Positions 11,401 to 23,700 of a DNA stretch of 64,000 bases are shown one piece after another. Source of the DNA: Gautieria morchelliformis (Eukaryota > Basidiomycota > Agaricomycetes > Gomphales > Gomphaceae). The position numbers were made by a program, and so were the translations under genes. The stretch covers positions 248,001 through 312,000 of the forward strand of contig WHVA01000004.1 of assembly GCA_015179125.1 (NCBI GenBank). Direction: 5' to 3'. Each line of letters begins with the position of its first letter. Positions within the stretch are counted from its first letter, which is position 1. The notes beneath the pieces were generated by a model. The model saw nothing but the letters and a program-made list of their open reading frames with translations. It had not been told where the DNA came from and did not search any database.

Positions 11401-12240
11401 GCTGCCGACCTGCACCGCGGCGGCTCGACTAGACCATAGACTGTATGTGGGAGTGTGGATCGTGTACGAGTCGTGTATCGTGTGTCGCGCCGCGCGTAGC
11501 GTGTAATGTGTTGTATTCCCGTACTGGTATCTATCTCTGTCTTGACTCTCATGCTTCGTGGTGCTACGCAATTGTCATATCCCTACATTCCCAACCCAAT
11601 ACCCCAACTCCACCAATACACTAGTACACCAATCATCAATTCACCGAAACACCGTGGCAACGTCGCATCCTTGCCTCCGAGTCCCGGGTCCCTAATTCCA
11701 GGCACCTATGCGTAGTCGGAACTAGCGCTGGGAGATCGGGCCAGATCGTTCGGCATCGAGATGTGGCGGTGGCGGTGTGATCGGACAAACTCAGTGCTTT
11801 GCGCGGCGTGTGGCAAACGGCGTGTGCGGTAAACCGACCTACACACTCTGACTCGGAACTACAACTGCAGTTATTCATCTGAATCAGTATGACACAAGTT
11901 ACAACTTGACTTCAAGAGCAAAAGCGAAACACAAAGGATCATAACGGTCATCAATAACATTACTTGTTACCCTTTGTTTTTCGATAATGTCTCAGCGGGC
12001 TTCGCTAACACAAAACGCTTGTCTCTGTCTCGCAGCTAACTTAGCAGATGTTAACAGATGTCTCGCACCTAGCATATTTAGTAGTACACGATACAATATA
12101 CACTCTCACGACACCCCCGCCCCACCCCCACTCCAGTCTATACGTAGTCTAGTCGATCCGCGACGGCGGCACTTATTCCCCATCCCTCCCCTCCCCACCT
12201 GAAACGAATACAGACGACCCCCGGGCTGGTGCGCGTATCC
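11401..12240. other. spacer between inverted gene X copies
   Basis: 11160-11460 is homologous in inverted orientation to about 12130-12420 (3' flanks of the two gene X copies). 11740-11880 matches 700-830 inverted. No protein-coding gene is supported here. Confidence 0.4.
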
Positions 12241-12249
12241 AGCATCACG

Positions 12250-13918
12250 TACGCTCCCGATGCTTTCAAGTTGCTGCGCCTCACACCTCACACCTCATAC
12301 GCATATACCCACACATCCCATGCCTCCCCAGTGCCTAATGCCACCGCACAGGCACCAAACTCGGCCTCGGCACCCCCGCACCACCCCCAGGACCCACACC
12401 AGGACTCACGCCAGGACCCATGACCGTAACAGCCCACGGCGCAGGCGAGCGTGGTATGGCGTTTGCGTTAGCGTTAGCGTTCATAGTGCTGCGGGGGGTC
12501 ACGGTGTGCATGCGGGCGCAGGGGGTGCGGCAAGCTCAGGTAGGCGTGCGCGTGCGGTGGGGGCGGGGGTAGGGGGGAGCATGTGCGCGGGGTACGCGGT
12601 GGGTGCGGTCCTTTCCCGTCCCCGTCCCCGAGTCGCATGTTGGGTGGGTGCACGAAGACGCGGCTGGTGCATTTGCCGGCGTGGCGGCGGCGGGGGTGGG
12701 GGGCTCTGGGAGGGGGCCGGTATGGGTAAGGGTGCGGGTAAGAGTGCGGTGGCGGGGACGATGGTGGGTCCAGGTAACGGGGTTGCGGAGTGTGTGTGGC
12801 GCTGCGGGTGCGGCTCTAGTTGTTGTGGGCGGCGGCGGCGTGTGTGTGCAGGGGTGCGGGGACGTGCAGAACAACACGCGCACGTGCTCTCGTGCGTCGC
12901 GTACGCGACCCACAGGCGAGACACACAGCGTCGCCAAGACACATCGACGTCGGTCTCCAGCCCCAGCCCCAGCCCCTGCGCCGCATCGCGGAGGCTCGTC
13001 CCCGGACCCCGCAGCGCCAATCGCGCGCACGCGCTCCCCGTCATGAAACCGGTGCTCCGCGGGTCTGAACTCCAGCGCGGGCGCCGCCTTGAAGGACTCC
13101 CGTCATCCGGGGGGTCGATGTCATCGCACGTGCGCCCGCCTTTGAGTGCGCGCGAGCACCCTTCTCCGCCCCCGCCCCCGTCGCCGAAAAACGCACGCCG
13201 AACCATGCGGACGTCCCGCGCCACGCGCCACGCGCCGCGGCCGCGCTCACACTCCAGGTGCCGATTCTACTCGAGCTCGCCCCGCGCACACGCCTCGCAC
13301 GGGCAGCGCGCGTCCTCCGCGGGGGAAGCCCCCCCGTGTCGCGGTGGGCGTGCGGGTCGTGCGGGAAGGGCCCGCGGCGGGGTCGGAGGGCGGTGCAGGA
13401 CGTGAGGGGCGGGAGGGTGGAGTCTAGGGAGCAGCGAGTGGTGCTTGGTAAGCGACATGAGGGACTAGGCAACGGGACGTACCATCCACGTCTCCAGGGT
13501 CGCTGTTCGTGTCTGGGTCTGGGTCATGCTGGCGGATGGATGGATGGCGAGACGTGGGGCAGAAGGCAGTAAACGCGTCTCCAAGATGGACGGTCTGTTT
13601 ATATGCAAAGGGAAATACCATACACTCCGCTCGTTCCTCTTGCAGCCTTTTCTACACCCGGCACATACACACACATCCCACCACTGGCAGATATGCCGGA
13701 AACATCATGAGAAGTTCATCTCCGTGCGCTGGAGAGGGCGGTGGGAGATAAGAACCCTGGGAGGCAAGGCTGTTAGTGTTATGTGAGGGAGGTGAACTGG
13801 GGTTTGGAGTGGACGGGTAATATGCGTGATAATGCTGTGAAGACGAGGGAGTAGAGGGAGGACATGTGCGTACCATGCAACGGCGACGTGAGGGTTCGTC
13901 CGTGTCCGTGTCTGTCAT
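12250..13918 (-). pseudogene. gene X, copy C (best 5' gene model)
   Basis: The splice model is continuous for four exons. Exon 1: 13918-13874 (MTDTDTDEPSRRRCM). Exon 2: 13756-13658 (GSYLPPPSPAHGDELLMMFP, ending CVCMCR). Exon 3: 13594-13483 (TVHLGDAFTAFCPTSRHPSI, later PDPDTNSDPGDVD). Exon 4 from 13423 (STLPPLTS..., FPHDPHAHRDTGG). All donors are GT (GTACGC, GTGTAG, GTACGT) and acceptors AG; introns are 117, 63 and 59 nt. In exon 4 the segment HELMK...PSGG found in copies A, D and E is missing, and a G-run insertion near 13335 shifts the frame. The product family is unknown. Inverted relative to copy A. Confidence 0.5.
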
Positions 13919-13989
13919 GCTGCTCGTTGTAACTGCCGAGTGGGTGTGCATGTTTGTCTTTGTTTGGTGGGTTCCTGAGCTGCGCACTT

Positions 13990-14476
13990 CTCACCGCACT
14001 TTGAACCAAAAAATATCCTTAAGAAATTTGAGTAAACTCAAAATATCTTCTGAGTATTTGCCAAATATCTCCTATCGAGATATTTAGCTTATATGTGAGC
14101 CAATATTCCAAATATTATCCAAGTCTCGGCCGGGGATATATATGGACGTGTTATTTTTGCTTCAGTGCATAGTAGTGTAAGTAATATATATATCATATAC
14201 ATAATCACCGCGTTTTAGGGGTTCGTAATCGTGGTGGGAATTCTCACGAGTAGGTGAGATCTAGCGGGGTTATAGTGGGTGCTCGGGATGTGATCAGTCG
14301 GGGTACTCGGATCATGAATATGGCGTGCCTTGCGTTCAGTTTAGATAGCTTCATAGATGTTAGTCCTCGTTCGTAGGTCCAAACAATATAGGTATTCAGC
14401 ATCATAACACGTGGGCTCATCACAGCCTGACTGACGCGCCTCATCTGAGCACAAGTTTTTATTACCTTGTCAAATT
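13990..14476. other. AT-rich DNA, no supported gene
   Basis: AT-rich with an imperfect TATATA run near 14180-14200. Nothing else identified. Confidence 0.3.
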
Positions 14477-15001
14477 GTGCCCGCGCATATTGTGTATTTG
14501 CGATGCTATTACCTACATCCATGTTTAAGCCTCGCAAGTAGTCCTAATCTGCTTATACTCGAGCCCCTCGAAACCAGGCAGATCGGTGGAGATAAAAGTA
14601 GTTCCATTACTCTAATAGATAGCACCTCTCATAGCTACATCGCATCCACACCGCCCCATAGAAATTTCTTTTCTACCTTAAGAGCCGTTCCACTGCCTTC
14701 CCCGCACCCCAAAAACATGCGGGTTGTTCACCACAACCCGAGCGATCCATATCCGAACCCACCGCCAACTCTGACGAATTTGAAGTTGCGTAAGAAGTGG
14801 CATGCGATGGCTCTTGAGACTCGAGAAGCATTATGGCAGGAAGTTGAGGGTTTGACAACTGAATCAGAGAGTGATGACGGGATAGTTGACCCCCACGAGC
14901 TTCTTCGCGGTATTAAGAACAAAAAACATTCGCTTGATGCAGGGGATGATGCACGCACTACCAAGAAGCCGGCACGCTCTAACACCACGAGTTCTCATTA
15001 G
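14477..15001 (+). CDS. unrecognised ORF, possible coding fragment
   Basis: 174-codon frame. The part from Met at about 14717 (MRVVHHNPSDPYPNPPPTL, then KLRKKWHAMALETREALWQE, acidic TTESESDDG, Lys-rich end) has protein-like composition with alternating charged segments and no low complexity. I see no known domain. An upstream extension of about 80 residues is less convincing. It may be the 3' exon of a host gene or a TE-associated ORF. Confidence 0.3.
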   Translation: MPAHIVYLRCYYLHPCLSLASSPNLLILEPLETRQIGGDKSSSITLIDSTSHSYIASTPPHRNFFSTLRAVPLPSPHPKNMRVVHHNPSDPYPNPPPTLTNLKLRKKWHAMALETREALWQEVEGLTTESESDDGIVDPHELLRGIKNKKHSLDAGDDARTTKKPARSNTTSSH

Positions 15002-16440
15002 TCTCGTATTCCAATAACAGATTTGACTCACCTTGGTCTTGCCTTGCTGTCACTAGGTGCTTCTGCGCCACCTGATAATGACCGTGGTACTGGAAATTAT
15101 GGTGCACAAATCACCAGGTGAGTATTGTTTGAGGTCGGCGAGCATATACTTATTGGTTACCTACTTGAGTAGAGATGGACCCTCACGCACATTGAACTAG
15201 ATAACAACTAAGTACGTTATTAGTCGCGTATTCAAACGTGATAAGGTGACTTCACCTCGTCGGGTAGTTCAGCTGCACGCAGGGATATAGATCTGAGTGC
15301 GGCAGTGCATGAGTCATGTGTACGCATGGTCTTGGGCTGTGTAACGACGCGCATATAGTCAACAGACCGAGTCCGAGAAACATGATGACATGGTACTTAC
15401 ACGGGCTCAAGTACCACCTCGTGCACGGCGTGTGCTGCTTCGTGCCGCGTGACCCTGCGGTAGAGGTGCTGAGGAGGGCGAGGGGGAACGCATGGAAAGG
15501 CGGTGGATGTGTGCAGTGGACGGGGACGTCGATGGGGGAGAGCGGGAGGGGCGGGGAGGAGAAAAAATGCTGCGAGAGGCGGTATAAGAATTTTAACGGA
15601 CTGCGCGAGTGGAATTTGAACGGCTTGCAACCACTACTGCTTCCCGCACAAGCAGCGGCAGCCCGCGGCCCCTGTGCTGTCCGCGCTGTCGCCGCAGGCA
15701 CATGCACCCGAACCTGGACCCGGTGGCGCACATGCACACGGCCCCGCACATTCACACGCCCGCGCCCTTCCCTGTGCCGTCGCCACTCTCGCAGACATGT
15801 CCATGTCCGAGATGTGCCCGCCCAGTGCTACTGGCCCACATGGGGCGAACACATCACAGTCATGGTGGTGGTGGTGAGAGAGGAAGAACGAGTGTACTCT
15901 AATTACATAAGGTCAGGATCCCAAAGGACTCTAGAGAATTCTACTAGTACTAGTAGTGACTAATATATTGTTAAGTCGCTGCTCTCCAAATTTTTCCAAG
16001 CTCAGCCCGGGAACAAGAATTCATATGCCCTTGCATGTGTTGCCGCGTGGCCACACATGGCCGAAGTCTGATCGGGATCAAGCGTCGGACTGATTTAGCC
16101 GTACTATGACAGAATCCGACAACCGACGATGTGGGGTTACCCTGGGTACTCGTGATCCTACGTTGAAGATTGAGGACATGGGGTTGCAGAAGATTGAGCC
16201 CAGCCCCAGGTATTTAGACGTCCGCGGCGCTGACATCATCGTAGATCACAAGTACCCACTAATGTCTAGGAGTTGGCGCTTCTATATCAGACTAGCCTAC
16301 GTATTCCGACCACGATTACCAACCCCTAAAATGCGGTGAATTCTATATTACGCGTCATCACCCTCGACGTGTTGTTGACGCGTCACTGTTGCACAAAAAG
16401 TCTGACGTGCCGACTGCTACAGTTGTACCGTCCCGTCAAC
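15002..16440. other. unassigned, short frames only
   Basis: 15600-15880 is GC-rich with several overlapping frames in both strands; none has a recognisable domain. 16106-16339 holds a 77-codon frame with no family match. Nothing here can be supported as a gene. Confidence 0.3.
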
Positions 16441-16869
16441 ATGCCATCCATACGTTCACGCATCCCTGCACCCTGCCACTGCACAGACTGCAGGGGGCAC
16501 TTGCTTCAGATCCCTCGCACCCGTGAGCGTCACCTCAAGGCAGACGAGGTAAACCACGCACTCGAGCGTAAACGCCAAGCCGTGGCCCGCCAAGCTTTAA
16601 GAGACAAGTCTGCGATGAGATCTTCTCCTTATGGTCGTGATATAGCCTCGATGCACGTGAGATCATCAGGGAACGCACGTCATGAGGCATCAATCACCAC
16701 GATCGGCGGCTTTGACTTTGAGCAAGGCCAATCAGGTAAGGATAAGCCCAGAATAGGCGTCTTCGATGTTCCAGCAAGTGAGGGAGATGGAATGGATTGC
16801 TGGAGTCACGATATGCAGGATACGCGCAGCGAGAGCGAAGGTGAGTCCGGCCTACAGGAAAGCAAATGA
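16441..16869 (+). pseudogene. N-terminal fragment of a Plavaka/KDZ-like transposase (tentative)
   Basis: From Met at 16441 the frame reads MPSIRSRIPAPCHCTDCRGH then LLQIPRTRERHLKADE. A Cys-rich pair followed by R-T-R-x-RH is the usual opening of the large fungal Plavaka transposases, where it forms a zinc-binding N-terminus. The rest is acidic and Ser-rich (EGDGMDCWSHDMQDTRSESEGES) and stops at 16869 without a transposase core. A decayed or spliced remnant is likely. The family call rests on the short motif only. Confidence 0.35.
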
Positions 16870-16965
16870 CCACAGAGGCACATGGCAGTGCAGCTGACTC
16901 TGAGCTTTCATCTATGGCTGGGTCTTGGGGACCAACTGTGGACTTTTTTTCTGATGACTCACTTT

Positions 16966-17625
16966 CTAGCTCTTTTGCTGGGTATCATCGACCTGAATTG
17001 GTTTGTTTTTCTTGCCTTTGCCTCTCTTGTTCTTTTGGGCTGACTTTTCCTCCTCTTTTGCCTTCTTTGTGGAATGCGCGTTGACCTGCTCGGTCACCTC
17101 ACCGATTATCTCATCCATATGCTCCATACGTCCCTCGATCTTGGCTGGGTCCTGTTCCTGGCTCTCCACGGTAGCGGCAAGTTCTTCATGGGCCGTTTGA
17201 AGAGTTTTTATTTGTTGCTGTATGTCCTCCTCAATGTTTATGGCCTTTTTGACGTGATTCTCAAGCGCTGGCAACGAAACCGACTTGAGGATGTGACCAT
17301 TCGACTTCATTGCGGCAACTCTAGCCTGCAGTTCGGTCAGCGCATCGGTAAGACTTTTCATACCCGTTATTCCTTTGTTGCCTGCTAATACACCTTGCTG
17401 GACCCTCACAGACCCAGCCACTGACCCGGAGGAAGCACCAGCTAGGATCGGTGCTGGACGCATGAAAGTGCGTTTCGGTTTCGGTGAGATAGACCTATTC
17501 TCATCTTCAGCTGCTTCCTCTTCACCTCTATCTTTGTCCAGCTTTCTTTTCAACGAGATAGAAGCCGGATGCGGTGGGAAAATCACGCCAGTACGGCGCG
17601 GCGTAGCAAACGGCTGTTTAGGCAT
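16966..17625 (-). CDS. coiled-coil ORF of unknown function
   Basis: Intact 219-codon ORF starting MPKQPFATPRRTGVIFPPHP. A basic N-terminal third with KRKLDKDRGEEE and SPKPKRTF is followed by two heptad-rich stretches (ALTELQARVAAMK; IEEDIQQQIKTLQTAHEELA through EHMDEIIGEVTEQV) and a Lys-rich tail (KNKRGKGKKNKPIQVDD). This order (basic linker, coiled coil, Lys tail) would suit a retroelement ORF1/gag-like protein or a nuclear host protein. No zinc knuckle or catalytic domain is present. It is antisense to weaker plus-strand frames. Confidence 0.45.
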   Translation of the reverse strand: MPKQPFATPRRTGVIFPPHPASISLKRKLDKDRGEEEAAEDENRSISPKPKRTFMRPAPILAGASSGSVAGSVRVQQGVLAGNKGITGMKSLTDALTELQARVAAMKSNGHILKSVSLPALENHVKKAINIEEDIQQQIKTLQTAHEELAATVESQEQDPAKIEGRMEHMDEIIGEVTEQVNAHSTKKAKEEEKSAQKNKRGKGKKNKPIQVDDTQQKS

Positions 17626-17639
17626 CAGGAAGAAGATAA

Positions 17640-18090
17640 ATCACCCTTTCAGTGATTAAGTCACACTAGGTAAGCTGTATTTACTTATATAGTTCTACTC
17701 ATACCTTCTGCAGAAGGTACTAACCTTTTTGAGACAACTCCACTCAACGTCCGCTGCGCACACGCACGCGCATGCCTTCATTCTCAGCTCTCCCTTCGTC
17801 TCAGATCCACGTGTATATTATTATTGCACACTGCAGGTGGCCAGTGCATCAGAACAATTTATTTTATTTTATTTTTCATTGTCGAGCGTGATCAGCGGCT
17901 GGAGCGGCGGCCCTGCTAAATATTATTTTACCAGAATTATATTAATAATAAATATATTGGGGCGATCCTTGGTTAATATGTAGCAGGAACGTGGTAAGAA
18001 CGTCGACATTTACCCAAGTATCGAGTCCGCACTATTCGGTGAAAACGTTGAGGATATCCCGTAGATACGTAGAATATCATCTGGATTTCT
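17640..18090. other. AT-rich spacer, no supported gene
   Basis: Contains T/A-rich tracts (17855-17875). No domain, hairpin or terminal repeat was identified. Confidence 0.3.
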
Positions 18091-18094
18091 AAGT

Positions 18095-18914
18095 CAGGTA
18101 TTTAAAGCAAAGTGCGGTGGCTCGGGATTATCATCTGGTCTATAAGTTGTTACGAAATTCGATGAGGATTTGCTGTGTATGTGGATAATGTTGTTTATAT
18201 TTACATAACTCTGGATCCAGCCAGTAACCGGTGTTCCAAGGGAGCTGACATTATGACAGCTACAACTTTTTCCAATCTGAATTATCGAATGACCGCAAAA
18301 ACATGCTAGACGTCCAACACCGTACATTCTCGCTAGGTCGCACTGTCGCCATCCTAATAATATCATATTAAACAAAACTCTCAACTCGCAGATCACCTCA
18401 GTAGCCTCCTGGGCTTCCTGGGCCACCGGTGACAGCTATACATCATCGTCACAGCCGCTACACCGAATGCACAATGTTGCGGTTACTATGTCGTTGTGCC
18501 CCATATCGAAATTCAATGGTCTCTTCATACGACCTCTTCTCACCTCGTACAAGACATGCCTCCAAAATATGAATCGTCTCGTGTCCCCATATCCAGCAAC
18601 ATTGACACGAGCTGATATCTCTACTGAGATTATCCAGCATCGCTATGGAATTGCAGCCACGTGCAAACTCTGTGCATTGAGCTGGACAGCCTAGAGCTCT
18701 GATATCATCTCACTTCTCGCGTTCTCATCTTCATAAGTAACACACTGGAGATGCGACATCTTAATTCACATCAGTGAGCTGTGTTGCAGTTGATTTTCAT
18801 GTGCCATTATGCTGACACCGCACTTAGAGTCTCCAATGAGTGCCAAGTGCGTTTACATGACAGCAAGTTTTATATGCATTTTCGAGACAATTCCGCAGAT
18901 ATAATAACCAGTTC
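18095..18914 (-). repeat. module V spacer (gene X promoter side), inverted
   Basis: Inverted homolog of the module I and III spacers. 18110-18240 contains the gene X TATA segment in reverse (GTTGTTTATATTTA) and CCAGTAACCGGTGTTCC. 18350-18680 is the 320-bp repeat. 18800-18914 matches the reverse of 9120-9245 and 38330-38430. It ends exactly at the 5' target duplication of the LINE and resumes at 24917. Gene X itself is missing on the left. Confidence 0.6.
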
Positions 18915-19200
18915 GAGGGAGCTTTCTCACGCTAACCACCACATCCAAAAACCCAAAAAACAATTTCCTCCACACACACCCAACCCACATCTCCAGGAAG
19001 CCTCGTAGCAGCACCGCGGCGACGGCATCCACGCTTCTACAAAAAAGAAGCCAAGCAAAAAAGCACATGCCGCCGAGTACAGACCCCCCCCACCCGCCAC
19101 GTCACAACCCAGAATGCGAACCAGCAGCCACCAGGCGAACACCAGGACCAGATAAGACCTCCTGGCAGAACCTGGAGCAAGTGTTCGTGGCAGAGACCAG

Positions 19201-20731
19201 GCCAGGCACTTCCTAGACCGAAACGGCTTCATAGCGAAGGATGACGCGGCGACAATAGAGCAGCTGAGTTACATACTACTATCCCTAGCTCACAGTACGT
19301 CAGGAAAACCGCTGCAGGAGGGATTAGATCAGTCGCTATCCTCATGCTGGAAGAAGCGACGAAGAGCGCCAGCAGCACTGTTCTGCAACACATCGAGAAC
19401 CAGCTGGACCTGGGTTTCAACAAAATAGACACGGCGCTAAAAGCACGACGGAGGTAGCTAAAGCCACTGCGGAGGAAGCGCACCAGCAGGTGGAGGACTC
19501 GTATAGCAGACAGGTACGCACGGGAGAGGAAACGGGAGGAGACACAGTAGCCACCACATACGCAGCAGCGCTCAAGGGCAACGTACCATTCTCTCACCCA
19601 AACAACCTAGCAAAAGCCAAGGCCAAGGAGAGGCAGGTACTAGTAGACAGGGACCTGGAAGCGGCACGCAACACCCCAAGCGAACTTACAGAACAAGAAC
19701 TGGTGGCCAAGGCAAATGAGGCGATCGTGCAGATCAAAGAACCGCGGAGCAAGTCTGAGATCCAGTTCCTGGGGGCCAAAAAGCTGACCAATGGCGGCAT
19801 TGTCTTTGAGCTAAACGATGTAGCGGCAGCCAGGTGGATACAAGCCCACAGGAAAACGTTCCTGGAAAAATTCAGTGGGACTGCTATAATTAAGGACAGA
19901 GCAGTATCGGTCATAGTTGAATATGTGCTGATCAGCCACTCACCAGAAGCGTTAGCAGAAATCAAAAGGATCGAACGAGACTTGAGACTCCCGCCCGACA
20001 CCCTGATATCCACTCGATGGATAAAGCCAATCCAACGCCGAACGGAGGGCCAGAGAACAGAACACATAATCGCCAAGTTTACAACAGTCGAAGCTGTGAA
20101 CCAAAGCATCAGAGAGGGGCTCATAATTGCAGGCAAAAGAGCGTGGGCCAGGAGAATGAAGCGCGAGCCACGAAGATGCCTCAAATGTCAAAAACACAAT
20201 GCCCGACACATGGCCGCAGAGTGCAATGAGCCAAACAGATGCGGCACATGCGCGAAAGACCACAGAACAGCAGACTGCAAGGAGACCGACCCCAACCAAT
20301 TCAGATGCGTTAACTGCAACGCGACAGGGCACACCTCCTGGGACAGAACATGCCCAAGCTTCGCGGCAGCCTGCGCCGCGGTAGAAAGAGCAGATCCAGA
20401 ACACACCTACAAGTATTTCCCCAGCGACGACCCATGGACATGGGAACAACAGGGACACGCGGGAGAAGTGACAGACGTGAGTGAAATGCTCGCAAGAATG
20501 GGTGCCAGAAACAATACATACCCACACTTTACTAACGAGAGACCATTCAACAGGGAAAACAGAGACAACTACCGAGACACGCGCCGAGGAGGCAACCTGC
20601 CACCAGGACACAACGACCAAGGATGGACAAACATACCGCCAAGACAAACGAGACTTGACGAATACAACATTAATGGCAACCAGAACACACACCACCAGAG
20701 AGCAGACCAAGGCGACCCACACCACCAATGA
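19201..20731 (+). pseudogene. LINE-1 ORF1, gag-like protein with zinc knuckles
   Basis: The open part is 19490-20731 (413 codons). Its C-terminal half holds tandem CCHC/CCHC-like knuckles: CLKCQKHNARHMAAEC, CGTCAKDHRTADC and CVNCNATGHTSWDRTC. Upstream coding is recognisable but in two other frames: GFIAKDDAATIEQLSYILLS from about 19225, then EEATKSASSTVLQHIENQLD to about 19440. At least two frameshifts (near 19300 and 19440) therefore lie between the N-terminus and the knuckle region. ORF1 proteins of this clade bind element RNA. The last codons overlap the start region of ORF2 (ATG 20728). Confidence 0.75.
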
Positions 20732-23700
20732 GTAACGACCGATACAACACGAGACACCTAAAGATCAGACAACAGAACACCAATAAATCACTCACTGCAG
20801 TCTCGGACCTCCTAGCTAAGTGCACACCTGAACACTTCGATATACTAGCAATAAAAGAACCATACATTGATTTCCTCGGAAACGCCAGGGCCACGCCACA
20901 TTGGTATTCAGTCTATCCAAAAACACACTATGGAGGTAAGGGGGAGACGACGAGGTCCATGATCCTCGTTAGCAAGAAATAATCACCAACGCCTGGGAGG
21001 AAGTAGATGTGGGCACGCCCGATGTAACCGCGATAAAACTGAAAACAACGACGGGTGACGTACTCATATATAATTTATACTGCGATTGTACACACTCTAA
21101 CAGCATCCGAGACATACAGAAACACGCGAGAGAGAGGGAAAGGACCAGACAAGAGCAGGAGGAGGGAATTATAGGCACCATATGGGTCGGAGACTTTAAC
21201 AGACACCATCCCTTGTGGGATGAAGAGCGAAACTCCCACCTTTTCACCCGCTCCAACCTCGACGCGGCACAGACACTGCTAGGCACGATCACTGAACTCG
21301 ACTTGCAGATGGCCCTGCTGGAAAACGTACCCACGCTCAAGGCAATGTCAACGGGCAACCTCACCCGGACAGACAACGTCTTCATGTCCGCCGAGCTGTT
21401 AGATATACTTGTCAGCTGCAAAACCAAGCCAGAGGACCAGCCAGCCAAGAGTGATCACTTCCCGATCGACACCACCATCGACCTCTCCATGCACACCAGC
21501 ACACACTCGCCAAAGGCAAACTTCCGCCAGGTCGATTGGAAGATCTTCAGAAAGGAACTCGAACAGCGGATCCAAGCCGCCATTAGCGGCCCAGTACCAA
21601 TCAACACAGACCAATTCACCACAAACCTCTCAGCACTGACAAACGCCATAATGGACACGGTGAAAGAGGTGGTCCCTGTCAGCAAGCCTTCACCGTACAT
21701 GAAGAGATGGTGGTCTTTGGAGTTGACACAGATCAGGGTGGAAATCAGGAAGCTGGGAAGAAGGGCTTATGCAAGGCGTAGCGATCCAGCCGACGATGCA
21801 CACGAGACGTACAAGAGGGCTAGGAACGACTACGCAAGCGCGATCGAGAAATCAAAGCGGGATCACTGGAACGACTTTCTGGACAGCATCGACCAGAAAA
21901 CTGTCTGGACGGCTCACAAGTATGCGACAGCTGAAGCGTCAGATGGTGGGAGTGCAAGGATCCCCACACTGCGAAGTGCTCAACAGGATGGCTCGACATG
22001 GCTAGCGGACACAAATGAGGCAAAAGCGAATGTACTGTTCGAGACTTTCTTCCCACAGATAATCACGAACAGCGGGACCACCCAAACGAACCACACGTAC
22101 CCCGAACCAGCATTCGACTTCCAACCGATAAGCGACGAGCAGATAAGAAGAGCGGTCGATAAACTGAACCCCTTCAAAGTTGCCGGGGCAAACGGTATCC
22201 CAAACATTGTGCTAAAACAAACCATTGACGTGCTTCTCCCATATATAGGACCCTTATTTAGAGCAACCTTCAGCCTTGAGACATACCCGGCCGAATGGAA
22301 AGACTCTATTACAAGGGTCCTGCGCAAACCGGGGAAGGCCGACTACACGATACCTGGAGCATACCGACCCATCGCACTGCTGGACACGCTAGGAAAAGTC
22401 CTCTCAGCTTGCGTCGCCGAAGACCTAGTGAAAATGGCGGAGAAACATTTCCTGTTGCCAGATAACCACTACAGGTGCAGACCGGGACGCGCAACAACCG
22501 ACGCTCTACACTATGTAGTGGGAGCTGCTAAAGAAGCGTGGCGGCGAGGCAAAGTGCTGGGGGTGCTGTACTTGGACATCAAGGGAGCTTTCCCCAGCAT
22601 AGTGCTTGACCGATTGATCCACAACATGCGTCGGAGAGGGATACCAGCTGTGTACACTAGATGGATTCGCAGAAAAGTGGAAGGAAGAGTCACCACGCTG
22701 AGTTTTGACGATTACGCTACAGAGCCAAGGCGGATAGCGCGGGGCATGGACCAAGGGTGCCCCCTCTCGGCCATAGCCTACCAGTTCTACAAGAGTGACC
22801 TCATAGAGGTCATACAGCGTGAGAGAGGTGAAGACTGTGTCGGGTTCGTCGACGACACCACCATCACCGCAGTAGGAGCCGACCTAGCAGAGGCCTTCGA
22901 CAAACTGACCAACATCATGGCAAGACCGGAAGGCGCACTGAGCTGGGCCCAAGACCACGACTGCAACTTCGCAGTAGAGAAGTTCGGCCTAATGGGACTT
23001 ACCAGGCGACGGGAAAAAGACCCCATAAGACCCAGAAAGACCAGACCAGCAATGAGACCCTCCATCAGAATAGGCCAGCACGTCGTCAAACCCACAGAGA
23101 CACACAAGTTCCTTGGCATCGTCATGGATCAAGAGCTGCGATTCAGACAACAGGTGCACCACGCACTCAAAAAAGGCGACGCGTATATCAACCAGTACAA
23201 GAGAATGACAAAGCAGACGAGAGGGGCTACAGCTAAGCACATGCGAAAATACTACTTAGCGGTTGCAATCCCTCGAATGCTCTACGCAGCTGACGTCTTC
23301 CTTATCCCAGAATCTGAGTGCACCAAGGGGACCAAGGGGCATACCAACAAGTTAGCACGAGTCCAACGGCAAGCGGCACTCACCATAACAGGAGCCATGA
23401 GGACAACAGCTACTGACACCCTCGACGCACATGCCAACCTACTGCCGTTCCCACTGCTAGTCGCAAAAATGATCCACAGAGCAGCGATACGGCTGGCTTG
23501 CCTACCCGACACCCATCCACTCGCAACGAGAGTCCGCAAAGCAGCCGAATGATACGTCAAGAGGCACAGGACACCCCTCCACGAAATCCTACATACCACT
23601 GGAATTCAGCCTCACAGAATGGAAAAAATACATACCGTTGTTTATGGCCCCAAATGGTCCCCGGCGTTCAAGACCCGAATCGCACACAACAAAGACCAGG

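Noticed and set aside
12260..13405. 381-codon plus-strand frame
   Set aside because: Antisense to gene X copy C, which has a consistent spliced reading on the minus strand.
19594..20728. Long minus-strand frames inside LINE-1
   Set aside because: Shadows of ORF1; no domain and reverse to clear zinc-knuckle coding.
20970..21009. Programmed frameshift between endonuclease and reverse transcriptase of LINE-1
   Set aside because: No typical slippery heptamer or downstream structure; the break fits loss of one A in a short run, and related LINEs have a continuous ORF2.
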